Origin: Planctomycetaceae bacterium
GTDB lineage: Bacteria; Planctomycetota; Planctomycetia; Planctomycetales; Planctomycetaceae
DNA: 10,426 nt
Reading direction: 5' to 3'
Assembly: GCA_015487825.1 (NCBI GenBank)
Contig: WFOZ01000060.1
Coordinates: 1 to 10,426 of the forward strand
Shown: positions 1 to 7,097 of the stretch, piece by piece
How positions within the stretch are numbered: position 1 is the stretch's first letter
Layout of the letters: each line of letters opens with the position of its first letter
Translations under genes and position numbers: made by a program
Notes under the pieces: generated by a model
What the model was told of the DNA's origin: nothing
Seen by the model: the letters and a program-made list of their open reading frames with translations, nothing else
The model's database searches: none

Positions 1-2
1 AA

Positions 3-1754
3 ATTAAATACCGAAAAATCAGCCTCGATGCCACGCTGGCCATCATTGACAAAAATGTAACGATTAAGCAGGACGATCCTCTAGCCGACAAGCAAAAATG
101 GATCTCGGTTCGATTAACCGATGTCATTCTCAGCGATTTACTTAATGATGCAGGAGTACTCGGGCAGAAATGGGGAGACTACCCGACACTGGTCACCATT
201 CGCAGCCCTCTCGAACGCTGGTTGCGGAATCAGTCCCAGCCCTCACTTTCTTATGACCAGCTTGCCACAAAAAATGCCATCGAAAAAGCGCGTTCTCAAG
301 TTGAGCCGGTTTACAATCATATCTCTCGCGGAGAAGAACTGATTCCCCCCGATGGCGTTATTGATGCAAACCTGCTTTCGATTCTTGAAGCAGAGTACCA
401 CGCTTCACTGGATCAGTTTCCCTGGCAGGCGCGCCTGGCACGCATGGTAATTGTGCTTGTTTTAATCAGTACCTTGCTGGCGTTAAATATGTGGTTTTTG
501 GCAATGAATGAACCGCGTGTAATCAACCAGTGGACTCGTCTGATTATCTATCTGGGAGTTCTTGTTTTCGCTTCTGCATTGGGACGAAGTATCTCTTTTG
601 ATCCAATGCGTGCAGAAGTTGCGATCGTTGTTGCCACAACAATTATTATGTCGGTCGCGTACAATCAGCGTATGGCAATTGTGACAGCATTCATGCTCAG
701 CCTGATGATCAGCATTGCAACTTTGATGGATATTGCCCAGTTTTCGGTGATGCTGGCCTCTGCATCAACTTCCGTCATTGTTCTCAAACATGTGCAATCA
801 CGATCAACAATTATTCATGCCGGTTTCCTGGCTGCACTGGTCTCGTTATTTGTCACCTGGGGAATGGAAATTCTGATCTACCCTTCTCCCAGTATCAATC
901 ACTGGTGGGATATGGCGTTGCTTCAAATTTGCCTGAAAAACGCAGGCTGGGCTATTTTGGCCGGGTTTATTGTTGCAGGCAGTCTGCCTTATATTGAATC
1001 AACTTTTGGAGTTGTTACCGGGATCAGTCTGCTGGAAATTGGTGATCCGTCGCACCCACTGCTCCAGGAATTGATCCGTAGAGCCCCCGGCACCTATAAC
1101 CATTCGGTCGCGATGGCGACAATTGCTGAAGCAGCTGCCAATAAAATTGGAGCTGATGGCTTGCTTGTTCGCGTCGGTGCCTATTTTCACGATGTCGGCA
1201 AAATCCCCAAGGCAGAATATTTTATTGAAAACCGGGTCGTTGGCGAGCCGAACCGTCACGATTCACTTGCCCCGGCCATGAGCACGCTGATTATTATTGG
1301 TCACGTTAAAGATGGCGTCGAACTCGCTGAAGAATATCACTTGCCTCAGGCGCTGGTTGATTTTATCGAGCAGCATCACGGAACCACACTGGTTGAATAC
1401 TTCTACCATGCAGCCAACAAAAAAGCAGAAGCAGAGCCGGAACGTAAATCTGATGTCGAAGAATCTTCCTTCCGTTACCCGGGGCCGAAGCCGCAAACGC
1501 GAGAAGCAGGAATTATGATGCTCGCCGATTGTGTCGAATCAGCCAGCCGCACACTCAGCGAACCAACTCCGGCCCGTATTAAACATCTTGTTCATGAACT
1601 GACAATGAAACGCCTGCTCGATGGTCAGTTCGATGAATGCTCGCTTTGCCTGAGCGAAATCCATCAAATTGAAGAATCGCTGATCAAATCTCTCACCAGC
1701 ATGTATCACGGCAGAATCACCTATCCGGAACAAAAAGAACAGAAAACCGCCTGA
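3..1754 (+). CDS. pgpH: PgpH-type 7TM HD-domain phosphohydrolase (predicted c-di-AMP phosphodiesterase), 5' end outside window
   Basis: The frame is open from the left edge, so the gene starts upstream; 583 residues are visible. A TTG at 222 could be taken as a start, but the coding-like sequence before it shows it is internal. The first roughly 130 visible residues resemble the end of the extracellular 7TM-HDED domain. About seven hydrophobic segments follow (roughly 440-1010), then a cytoplasmic HD domain (about 1075-1690). Metal ligands are visible: His at 1101 (YNHSV), the HD pair at 1188-1193 (YFHDVGKI), and further His residues in the HVKDG and EQHHG segments. The block FRYPGPKPQTREAGIMMLAD is typical of the PgpH/YqfF family. 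Characterised members hydrolyse c-di-AMP to pApA at the membrane; applying this here is inference. ybeY follows after three bases, which implies one transcript. Confidence 0.93.
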   Translation: MKYRKISLDATLAIIDKNVTIKQDDPLADKQKWISVRLTDVILSDLLNDAGVLGQKWGDYPTLVTIRSPLERWLRNQSQPSLSYDQLATKNAIEKARSQVEPVYNHISRGEELIPPDGVIDANLLSILEAEYHASLDQFPWQARLARMVIVLVLISTLLALNMWFLAMNEPRVINQWTRLIIYLGVLVFASALGRSISFDPMRAEVAIVVATTIIMSVAYNQRMAIVTAFMLSLMISIATLMDIAQFSVMLASASTSVIVLKHVQSRSTIIHAGFLAALVSLFVTWGMEILIYPSPSINHWWDMALLQICLKNAGWAILAGFIVAGSLPYIESTFGVVTGISLLEIGDPSHPLLQELIRRAPGTYNHSVAMATIAEAAANKIGADGLLVRVGAYFHDVGKIPKAEYFIENRVVGEPNRHDSLAPAMSTLIIIGHVKDGVELAEEYHLPQALVDFIEQHHGTTLVEYFYHAANKKAEAEPERKSDVEESSFRYPGPKPQTREAGIMMLADCVESASRTLSEPTPARIKHLVHELTMKRLLDGQFDECSLCLSEIHQIEESLIKSLTSMYHGRITYPEQKEQKTA

Positions 1755-1757
1755 TAG

Positions 1758-2249
1758 ATGAAGCCAATACAGGATTTCCAGATCGAAATCATCAACAACC
1801 AGGATTTTATTCCTGTCGATGAAAAACGCCTGTCCGCCCTGACAGAAAAAACGCTGACTCTGTTGAATGCTGACCGGGCCATTCTTAACGTCCTTATCGT
1901 TGATAACGAAGCAATCCACGAAATCAACAACCAGTTCCTTCAACACGACTTTCCGACCGATGTAATCACCTTCCCGATGCACGATGACTCTCAACTTTCA
2001 GGAAAGCAACCACTCGAAGGAGAAATCGTTATCTCTGCCCAGATGGCAAAAGAAATCGCAGAAACAGTCAGTTGGCCAGCCTTGCACGAACTTTCGCTCT
2101 ATCTCATCCACGCCCTGCTCCACCTGTGCGGCTACGACGATTTGAACGAGCAGGACCAGAAACGTATGCGAAAAAAAGAAAGAGAACTGCTCATCGCAAC
2201 CAACATCCAACCCCAACTAAACGACCCCCGCTGGCAAGACCTGGAATAA
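1758..2249 (+). CDS. ybeY: Endoribonuclease YbeY (rRNA maturation factor)
   Basis: The 163-residue product has the usual YbeY length. It carries TDVITFP at residues 67-73, EGEIVIS at 87-93 and the metal site HALLHLCGYDD at 118-128. In the family three His residues bind zinc. Here His118 and His122 are present, but the third position is Asp128, which may still bind metal. YbeY is a zinc-dependent single-strand endoribonuclease needed for 16S rRNA 3' maturation and 70S ribosome quality control. The ATG lies three bases after the pgpH stop (TGA TAG ATG) with no clear Shine-Dalgarno, which suggests translational coupling. The pgpH-ybeY order is conserved in many bacteria. Confidence 0.95.
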   Translation: MKPIQDFQIEIINNQDFIPVDEKRLSALTEKTLTLLNADRAILNVLIVDNEAIHEINNQFLQHDFPTDVITFPMHDDSQLSGKQPLEGEIVISAQMAKEIAETVSWPALHELSLYLIHALLHLCGYDDLNEQDQKRMRKKERELLIATNIQPQLNDPRWQDLE

Positions 2250-2536
2250 TTATTCAGTCATGCAAGCCGGTCAGTAATGGCCCGGGTAACTCCTGTGTAT
2301 CAATAATCCCCCTGTTTTATTTTGGGTTTTTCCTGTCCAGTTCTTCTGCCTCAACACTCATTTCCAGGGCCACAGGAAGATACCACTTGAACGCCCCTTG
2401 TGACTGGTGTACTTTATACACGAAACAGACCAGTGGTATCACGCCAAACAAAGTTCAACAACTTGGATGTTGTCGTTGATTGTCTATCACTTTTCATGAA
2501 TGAGATCATACCGTTAAATAACAGGTAAATGCTGTA
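2250..2536. other. Intergenic gap between ybeY and the Clp-N gene
   Basis: No convincing gene lies in these 287 bases; the plus-strand frame 2072-2479 that enters it is mostly a shadow of ybeY. The gap holds an inverted repeat at 2379-2440 (listed separately). No hairpin followed by a T-run is seen after ybeY, and I cannot assign a promoter for the next gene. Confidence 0.6.
2379..2440. repeat. Nested and competing inverted repeats upstream of the Clp-N gene
   Basis: GATACCACT (2379-2387) and AGTGGTATC (2432-2440) are perfect 9-base inverted arms. Between them sits a hairpin, GTGTA (2407-2411) with TACAC (2417-2421). The right arm also overlaps ACCAGT (2429-2434), which can instead pair with ACTGGT (2403-2408). 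The two pairings exclude each other because they share 2432-2434. This could be an RNA switch or protein site about 100 bases before the next start, or chance. Confidence 0.35.
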
Positions 2537-2983
2537 ATGAACCATCCCGAAATTCCACCCAAGCCTTCCTTTCCACACTTTACCGATCGCGCACGCAATG
2601 CGATGCTTGCCGCTAACCGATTGGCACAACACCGCAACAGTGACACTATCGGCAGCCTGTTTATCGTTATCTCTGCAATCAATCTGGATGAGCGTATACA
2701 GCGCGAGATTCCGCAGTTTCGATTTTCTACTGATACTCTATTAGACAGACTTTATGCACGCAAATGTGATGACCAGGCGAAATACGCCAAAGATCTTATC
2801 AGTAAAGCGTTGTCTCTTGCACAGTCAAAAAACAACCTCACGATCGTCGACACCACGCATATCCTTTTGGCTGCAACAACCGCTCCGAACGCAGCTATTT
2901 TAGCAATGCTCACGGAGCTAAACCTGACGCATCACGATGTAGCATCAGTCATCAACAAAATGCTCGATGACAGCACTGCATAA
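2537..2983 (+). CDS. Stand-alone Clp N-terminal (double-repeat) domain protein
   Basis: The 148-residue product resembles only the N-domain of ClpA/ClpC/ClpB unfoldases. Repeat one begins at FTDRARNAML (residues 15-24) and runs into IGSLFIVISAI (38-48), matching the family pattern FTxRAxxxLxxA ... IGxxHIL. Repeat two runs over about residues 83-143 (KDLISKALSLA ... DTTHILLAAT ... HHDVASVINKML). No Walker A/B or AAA+ region follows before the TAA. In full-length Clp proteins this domain binds adaptors and substrates. A free N-domain could act as an adaptor, decoy or peptide binder, but this is inference. No signal peptide is visible, so it is probably cytoplasmic. The ATG at 2537 has only a weak AGG about ten bases upstream. 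It appears to be transcribed alone. Confidence 0.8.
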   Translation: MNHPEIPPKPSFPHFTDRARNAMLAANRLAQHRNSDTIGSLFIVISAINLDERIQREIPQFRFSTDTLLDRLYARKCDDQAKYAKDLISKALSLAQSKNNLTIVDTTHILLAATTAPNAAILAMLTELNLTHHDVASVINKMLDDSTA

Positions 2984-3110
2984 CTGCGGCAAGGCCGGTA
3001 CACTTTATTTCGTGGACTTCTTTTCGTTCTACTTACAGTCATCTTCTTTGCGTGTCTCGCTACTTATCGGGAAGATTATATTTTGAGTTACGGCAATCAG
3101 GCTTACTGTT

Positions 3111-3116
3111 GAGGAG
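3111..3116 (+). promoter_or_regulatory. Strong ribosome binding site fixing the GTG start at 3126
   Basis: GAGGAG lies nine bases before GTG 3126. It is the best Shine-Dalgarno match in the window. It favours the upstream GTG over an in-frame GTG at 3183, which has only a poorly spaced purine run before it. Confidence 0.65.
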
Positions 3117-3125
3117 CATCAATCG

Positions 3126-4133
3126 GTGAAAACGTACCTTTTACCTGCAATATCATGCCAACATAGAATTGGACAGGGAATTGTGCCTACTTTTTTTCTT
3201 CTGTTGTTCTTTTTGTGCGGTCAATTATTTGCTGAGCAGCCAGGAGTTTTGATTCGGCCTGCTGGTGATTTTGAATCTGCCCCGCATGGTGAGGGTAATA
3301 TCTATGCGCCAAGCGTTTTGGTAGATCATGGCGTTTGGAAAATGTGGTACGCCGGGCAAGGCAGAGACGGGCATGATCGGATCAGCTATGCTGAGTCTAT
3401 CGATGGCAAGTCGTGGGTAAAAAAAGGTGTCGTACTGGAAGATCCTGATGCCAATCACATCAATGATCCCTCGGTGCTGAAAGTCACTGGCAATTCATAT
3501 TATATGTTTTACACCCGAGCCGAGAAATATGTGATTGATCGCATTCATGTCGCCGTTTCAAAAGATGGAATTCACTGGAAGCCTAAAGGGATTGCTCTGG
3601 ATGCCGGGCCAAAACACGCATGGGATAGCTTGTCTGTGGGCAGGCCTTCGGTCATCCGCGAAAATGGTATTTTCAAAATGTGGTACGATGGCCGCAAAGA
3701 TTTTCCACCCGGTTCACCCGTTAAAGGCGTCCCTTTTTCGTCTCCTTCTCATCGATATGTCGGTTATGCGACTTCTAAAGACGGGATCCATTGGAAACGC
3801 CATGGCAACTCCCCTGTCTTCGGAAATGATGCTGGAGGCCTTGATGTCAAACGAGTGGGCAGCATTTATCTGATGTTTTATGAATCACATGGTGGAACCC
3901 GATACGCAAAGAGCAACAACGGCATTCATTGGCAAGACGGCGATTGGCTTGTTCAAAAATCAGGCGGCGCGATTGATCTGCACGGTCACGTCACCCCTTT
4001 CCTTCTTGTAAAACCTGATTCCTCTGCGCTACTATTCTTTGGTGCGGCCAGAGCAGCAACATGGGATCGAAACATCATCGCAGTCTCTGAGATAGATAAA
4101 AAAACAATCGAATCTATCACTGCCCGGAAATAG
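3126..4133 (+). CDS. Secreted five-bladed beta-propeller protein, GH43/GH130-like (possible glycoside hydrolase)
   Basis: The product has 335 residues. A hydrophobic stretch (FFLLLFFLCGQLFA, residues 23-36) ends in a plausible signal peptidase I site after Ala36, so export is predicted. The mature part repeats a blade-like pattern of a hydrophobic strand such as MWYAG, MFYTR, MWYDG or MFYES (residues 73, 127, 185, 250) followed by S-x-DG-x-xW: SIDGKSW (91), SKDGIHWK (145), SKDGIHWK (217), SNNGIHW (263). This is typical of the five-bladed propellers of GH32/43/68/130-type proteins. NDPSV (114-118) recalls an acidic active-site position in such enzymes, but I cannot assign the full catalytic set or the substrate. 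Planctomycetes carry many such exported polysaccharide-degrading enzymes. It could also be a non-catalytic propeller. The GTG start is chosen for its strong RBS. No operon partner is evident. Confidence 0.75.
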   Translation: MKTYLLPAISCQHRIGQGIVPTFFLLLFFLCGQLFAEQPGVLIRPAGDFESAPHGEGNIYAPSVLVDHGVWKMWYAGQGRDGHDRISYAESIDGKSWVKKGVVLEDPDANHINDPSVLKVTGNSYYMFYTRAEKYVIDRIHVAVSKDGIHWKPKGIALDAGPKHAWDSLSVGRPSVIRENGIFKMWYDGRKDFPPGSPVKGVPFSSPSHRYVGYATSKDGIHWKRHGNSPVFGNDAGGLDVKRVGSIYLMFYESHGGTRYAKSNNGIHWQDGDWLVQKSGGAIDLHGHVTPFLLVKPDSSALLFFGAARAATWDRNIIAVSEIDKKTIESITARK

Positions 4134-4164
4134 TCCGACCACCTTTAGCAGGCGGGGTTGGACT
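4132..4164. repeat. Stem-loop overlapping the stop of the propeller gene
   Basis: AGTCCGACC (4132-4140) can pair with GGTTGGACT (4156-4164) with one G-U pair, leaving a 15-base loop in which ACC can add pairs with GG. It begins inside the TAG stop codon. No T-run follows, so it is not a classical intrinsic terminator. It may instead be an interspersed repeat or an RNA 3'-end structure. Confidence 0.4.
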
Positions 4165-4258
4165 TCCCCACAAACCAACGAGTAATTTCGCCTACGCTAC
4201 GGCTTTGATCTCGCTTTTTGAATCTTTCCTCGAAAGTACCATAGAACCAAAACAGCCG

Positions 4259-4282
4259 AGTAGGGTATGCTGTGCATACCAC
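4259..4282 (+). repeat. REP-like palindromic repeat, copy 1
   Basis: GGTATGCTGTGCATACC (4264-4280) is a perfect 7-bp stem with a TGT loop. The surrounding 4259-4280 segment recurs in inverted orientation at 4361-4382, and its core pattern recurs as a hairpin at 7098-7120. Repetition of a short palindrome in intergenic DNA is typical of REP/MITE-type elements. Confidence 0.6.
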
Positions 4283-4360
4283 AATAGTACTTCCGTGCTC
4301 TATCATTCTTGAAATGAAATACATCGTGAAGATTTTTCAGGAAATCAAACTCAAACGATT

Positions 4361-4382
4361 GGTGTGCACAGCATACTCTACT
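4361..4382 (-). repeat. REP-like repeat, copy 2 (inverted)
   Basis: Read on the minus strand, these 22 bases match 4259-4280 at 20 positions. The differences are one G/A in the left flank of the core and one T/C in the right stem arm. Together with copy 1 it forms a long inverted repeat around 78 bases, as in paired REP elements or a small MITE. Confidence 0.55.
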
Positions 4383-4586
4383 TGCTCCTTGAAATCTTGG
4401 ATCTCAAAACCGGGAACACACTCATCTCCCGAAAAGACTTGGCTATCTCACGGCTGCTACTGCTGAACCATCATCAGAAAAAAAGTGAAATTCTTCTTTC
4501 CGGCATACACAGCGATATCGTCATTAGTTATCGAAACAACAGGCTCTCACACCTGAAGCAACACCAGCCAGCACAATCTGAATTTA

Positions 4587-4610
4587 CCGAGTATGCTGTG
4601 AAATAATACC
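4587..4610 (+). repeat. Degenerate direct copy of the REP-like repeat
   Basis: CCGAGTATGCTGTG (4587-4600) equals the copy 1 segment beginning CCGAGTA (4256) after loss of GGGTA, which may have collapsed between the two GTA triplets. TACC follows at 4607-4610. The stem is no longer intact. Confidence 0.35.
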
Positions 4611-4621
4611 GAGCTACTCAC

Positions 4622-5521
4622 TTACTGTTTGCCAAGATCCTCTCTCCCGTTAATTGTCGCCAATGCATCGTAGACAATCTTGTCCACTTCCTCGCTGACA
4701 AAATGAACACTTCCATCAGCGATAAGAAAATGGGCGCCTCCTTGATGTGCACTATTGAAGCCGCGATCTTTGTTTGAATCGTTAATTGATGTTGAAACTA
4801 ATTCTCCATCAATGAGAGATTGAGGTGCAGCAAGAGTGAGTCGTGATGTTCCGTCATCGCCAATCCATATTCCAGCCTGATGAACCCCTAAAGAAGTTAC
4901 TTCACCAACTATAAAAGTATTAGCTGTCCCATCAATAAAGTCACGAACATGTCTACAGGAATTGAGGCCAAATGCCAGATCACCAAATCCCCCCTTCCTG
5001 TTTGTTTCATCTTTTTGACCAACCCCTTTGTAATTTAACTTGCCTACTTGAACCGAAGTACCATTGACCGAAATGGAAACTTCAGTGTTAATGCCATCCA
5101 TCGGGTCTGACGGACAATTGTATGCTGGAATAACGATATAGGCTGAGGGAATCACTTGATCATTCGCCCCAGTATGATTTGCATCGTACCAACTGCACTG
5201 CCATTTATCGGTCTCTGAAATAATCTGTTTCTGCAAGGGATCCTGCTCCATTCCTGCCAGGATAAATGTAGACCATGAAATCAGATTTCGGTCATCAACA
5301 TTGACATACCCTGGGGGAAAGGCTCCGTGCATCTCGTGATATTGATGTATTGCCAAGCCGATTTGTCTCAAGTTATTCTTACAGGAAACGCGACGAGCCT
5401 GTTCTCGCCTCATATGCAAATAAGGTAGCAACAGTATTGCCAAGACCGTGAGAGCACCGATGCAAATGAATAATTCAATCCAGCCAAAACCATGTCGCGT
5501 TTCTCGACTTTGTTGTGTCAT
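4622..5521 (-). CDS. DUF1559 pseudopilin-like protein (H-x9-DG family)
   Basis: The 299-residue product begins with a type IV pilin/type II secretion-like N-terminus: RHGFGWIELFICIGALTVLA, with Gly|Phe at the likely prepilin peptidase site and Glu at position +5, followed by one membrane helix. Next come ARRVSCKNNLRQIGLAIHQY and GAFPPGY, standard DUF1559 blocks, and a C-terminal H-x9-DG signature (HQGGAHFLIADG). DUF1559 proteins are greatly expanded in planctomycetes; their role is unknown, though the pilin-like start suggests assembly or anchoring at the cell envelope. The usual GFTLIE is changed to GFGWIE here. The ATG at 5521 has an AAGG about seven bases upstream. It is the last gene of a minus-strand run, 89 bases after the DUF3472-like gene, so co-transcription is possible but unproven. 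Confidence 0.93.
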   Translation of the reverse strand: MTQQSRETRHGFGWIELFICIGALTVLAILLLPYLHMRREQARRVSCKNNLRQIGLAIHQYHEMHGAFPPGYVNVDDRNLISWSTFILAGMEQDPLQKQIISETDKWQCSWYDANHTGANDQVIPSAYIVIPAYNCPSDPMDGINTEVSISVNGTSVQVGKLNYKGVGQKDETNRKGGFGDLAFGLNSCRHVRDFIDGTANTFIVGEVTSLGVHQAGIWIGDDGTSRLTLAAPQSLIDGELVSTSINDSNKDRGFNSAHQGGAHFLIADGSVHFVSEEVDKIVYDALATINGREDLGKQ

Positions 5522-5610
5522 TTTAAAACCTTTTTTTTGGAAATTAAGACGGCCTCAGACAAATAAATCCTAAATGAGCAAATGCTTTGGAGATTAACAT
5601 CCCGGCTCTT

Positions 5611-6606
5611 TTACGGCATCTTCTCAATCTGTCCGGTGATATTGCGGATGATTCCTATTGAATTTTTGCTGTTTGGAATGATTTGATTTTTTGAATTCAG
5701 AAACTGGGAAGAACCAGCGCACTTGCCGTAGTTGCGGGGGAGCATTTTGAGCGGTTTTATTGTTCCCGAATTTGCCACGGGCGAGAATATGGTAATTTCT
5801 GCTTTGGGCATGTACTGACAAACGCGAGGCTTTTTATTATTGGCGGCTTCGTCTGCATCGCCAATATTTTGATTGACGGTCGTGCTGTAGTATTCGGTAA
5901 ACATGCTCGCGTTTCGGCTGAGCCGCCCCCACTTTTTCGGCACCAGAATTTTTCCGATGGGCGTTTCCAGCATCGTGGAATAATCGATAACCGAACCTTG
6001 CCACCAGATTACGTTCTGTTTTGCATCGATCTGTTTTGTTTCCTGAATACGAAAGCCGTATTTAACTCCCTGCTTCCACGGATATTCGATTTTACAACTC
6101 CAGCCCTTCCCTTCGTGACCGTATGGAGCCGCGTAGCTTTTATTGCCGATGGGGCGACCGTCACTGGTATTCCAGATCGAAAATATCGCGATGCGTGTCT
6201 GTTTAATAAAGCGATTATGCGCAGGATCGCTTCGCAGTTTGGGATCTGCATTTGCATTGGAAACAGAACCAACAGTCTGAATTCCGAAATAGCCATCGAC
6301 ACCGTTACCGGAATGGGCAAAGGCAAATTGATTGGCCCAGTAGTAGCCAATATAGCTGTCTGTTCCGCGGATCGATTCCGGAATGTCGTATTGATCGAGC
6401 CGATTGCCGGGATCACGATCAACGCGAATAAAGAATTCGAAATCCCGGTATCCACTCCGTTTCGCAACGGTTGGCTCTGGCGGAAACTGATACCAGACAC
6501 TCGCCAACCCTCCCGGACGAGTTCGCCAATATGGACTTTCCGCCTGGCAGGTTTGAAGCAAAACAAGCAGAGCCAATATCGGCAAACAATGGGAGATTTT
6601 ACTCAT
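5611..6606 (-). CDS. Secreted DUF3472-like protein, function unknown
   Basis: From ATG 6606 the product has 331 residues and starts with a clear signal peptide (MSKISHCLPILALLVLLQ, then TCQA with a likely cut near Ala22). The frame extends upstream to 6708, but those residues lie inside ndk and come before the signal peptide, so 6606 is preferred. The body has an aromatic-rich beta pattern: YRDFEFFIRVD, IGYYWANQFAF, GYFGIQT, IAIFSIWNTSDG, and GWSCKIEYPWKQG leading into YGFRI. This order resembles DUF3472 proteins, which are predicted beta-sandwich exported proteins with no proven activity. The assignment rests on pattern recall and is moderate. The start overlaps the ndk stop by eight bases (ATGAGTAA), which implies translational coupling. 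The C-terminal about 60 residues are Asn/Lys-rich and less structured. A 283-codon antisense frame across this gene is treated as a shadow. Confidence 0.75.
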   Translation of the reverse strand: MSKISHCLPILALLVLLQTCQAESPYWRTRPGGLASVWYQFPPEPTVAKRSGYRDFEFFIRVDRDPGNRLDQYDIPESIRGTDSYIGYYWANQFAFAHSGNGVDGYFGIQTVGSVSNANADPKLRSDPAHNRFIKQTRIAIFSIWNTSDGRPIGNKSYAAPYGHEGKGWSCKIEYPWKQGVKYGFRIQETKQIDAKQNVIWWQGSVIDYSTMLETPIGKILVPKKWGRLSRNASMFTEYYSTTVNQNIGDADEAANNKKPRVCQYMPKAEITIFSPVANSGTIKPLKMLPRNYGKCAGSSQFLNSKNQIIPNSKNSIGIIRNITGQIEKMP

Positions 6607-7063
6607 CAGAGGCAAGCATCCACGGAGCGAGATCGAGCGAGTATTCGCAGATTTCTTCGGGACGGAAATAGATATCGATTTCACGGGCAGCTGCTTCCGG
6701 ACCATCACTGCCGTGGATGAGATTCATCTGCCGGGACGAACCAAAATCTCCCCGAATCGTTCCCGGAGCAGATTCTCGACCGTTCGTGCTTCCCATCATG
6801 CCACGCATCACTGAAATTGCTTCCGGTCCCTCAACAATTAACGCAATCACAGGAGCAGCCGTGATGAACGATTCCAGATTCGGATAGAAAGGTTTTTCGA
6901 CATGTTCGGCATAATGCTGCCTGGCCAGTTCAGGCGTGACTCGCAGCATTTTCAATCCGATAATTTTGTAACCTTTTTCTTCGATACGTGTCAAAATACG
7001 CCCGGCAAGTCGGCGTTGAATGGCATCGGGTTTGAAGAGAAGCAAAGATCTTTCAGTAGCCAT
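6599..7063 (-). CDS. ndk: Nucleoside diphosphate kinase
   Basis: The 154-residue product starts at ATG 7063 (MATERSLLLFKPDA); an in-frame TTG at 7090 would only add nine atypical residues. It has the ATP-site Lys11 in FKPDA, GTIRGDFG (101-108), and the phosphohistidine site NLIHGSD with catalytic His117. The enzyme moves the gamma phosphate between NTPs and NDPs through this histidine and balances cytoplasmic nucleotide pools. GGAAGA lies just before the ATG, with a second purine-rich stretch further up. carA is 108 bases upstream on the same strand, and the next gene overlaps the ndk stop, so the order carA-ndk-DUF3472 is probably transcribed together unless the intergenic hairpin at 7098-7120 interferes. 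Confidence 0.98.
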   Translation of the reverse strand: MATERSLLLFKPDAIQRRLAGRILTRIEEKGYKIIGLKMLRVTPELARQHYAEHVEKPFYPNLESFITAAPVIALIVEGPEAISVMRGMMGSTNGRESAPGTIRGDFGSSRQMNLIHGSDGPEAAAREIDIYFRPEEICEYSLDLAPWMLASDE

Positions 7064-7097
7064 GGTCTTCCGGTTTCTTCCTGTAATCAAAAATTGC

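Larger units (their letters stand above)
4134..4621. other. Gene-free convergent region with REP-like repeats
   Basis: This 488-base stretch lies between the 3' ends of the propeller gene (plus) and the DUF1559 gene (minus). Short frames such as 4364-4606 on the plus strand have GTG starts, no recognisable domain and no ribosome site, so I do not call them genes. The region contains the stop-codon stem-loop, a perfect REP-like palindrome at 4264-4280, an inverted copy at 4361-4382 and a degenerate direct copy near 4587-4610. This looks like a repeat-accumulating convergent spacer or a small non-autonomous element. Confidence 0.6.

Noticed and set aside
1539..1994. 151-codon minus-strand frame
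   Set aside because: It is antisense to the pgpH end and ybeY start, both of which are certain genes.
2072..2479. 135-codon plus-strand frame running out of ybeY
   Set aside because: Half of it overlaps ybeY in another frame, and the low-complexity Pro/Arg-rich product is typical of a shadow frame.
3183..3185. Alternative GTG start for the propeller gene
   Set aside because: It would still give a signal peptide, but the strong GAGGAG sits at ideal distance from GTG 3126; the alternative remains possible but second choice.
4364..4606. 80-codon plus-strand frame in the repeat-bearing spacer
   Set aside because: Its GTG start lies inside a repeat copy, no Shine-Dalgarno is present, and the product resembles no family; it is not recognisable as a transposase remnant.
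6607..6708. Upstream extension of the DUF3472-like gene
   Set aside because: The extra 34 residues lie within ndk and before a clear signal peptide, so ATG 6606 is the better start.
5869..6720. 283-codon open frame on the plus strand
   Set aside because: It lies antisense to the DUF3472-like gene and the end of ndk; those have a signal peptide, family motifs and overlapping stop/start, while this frame shows no recognisable domain.
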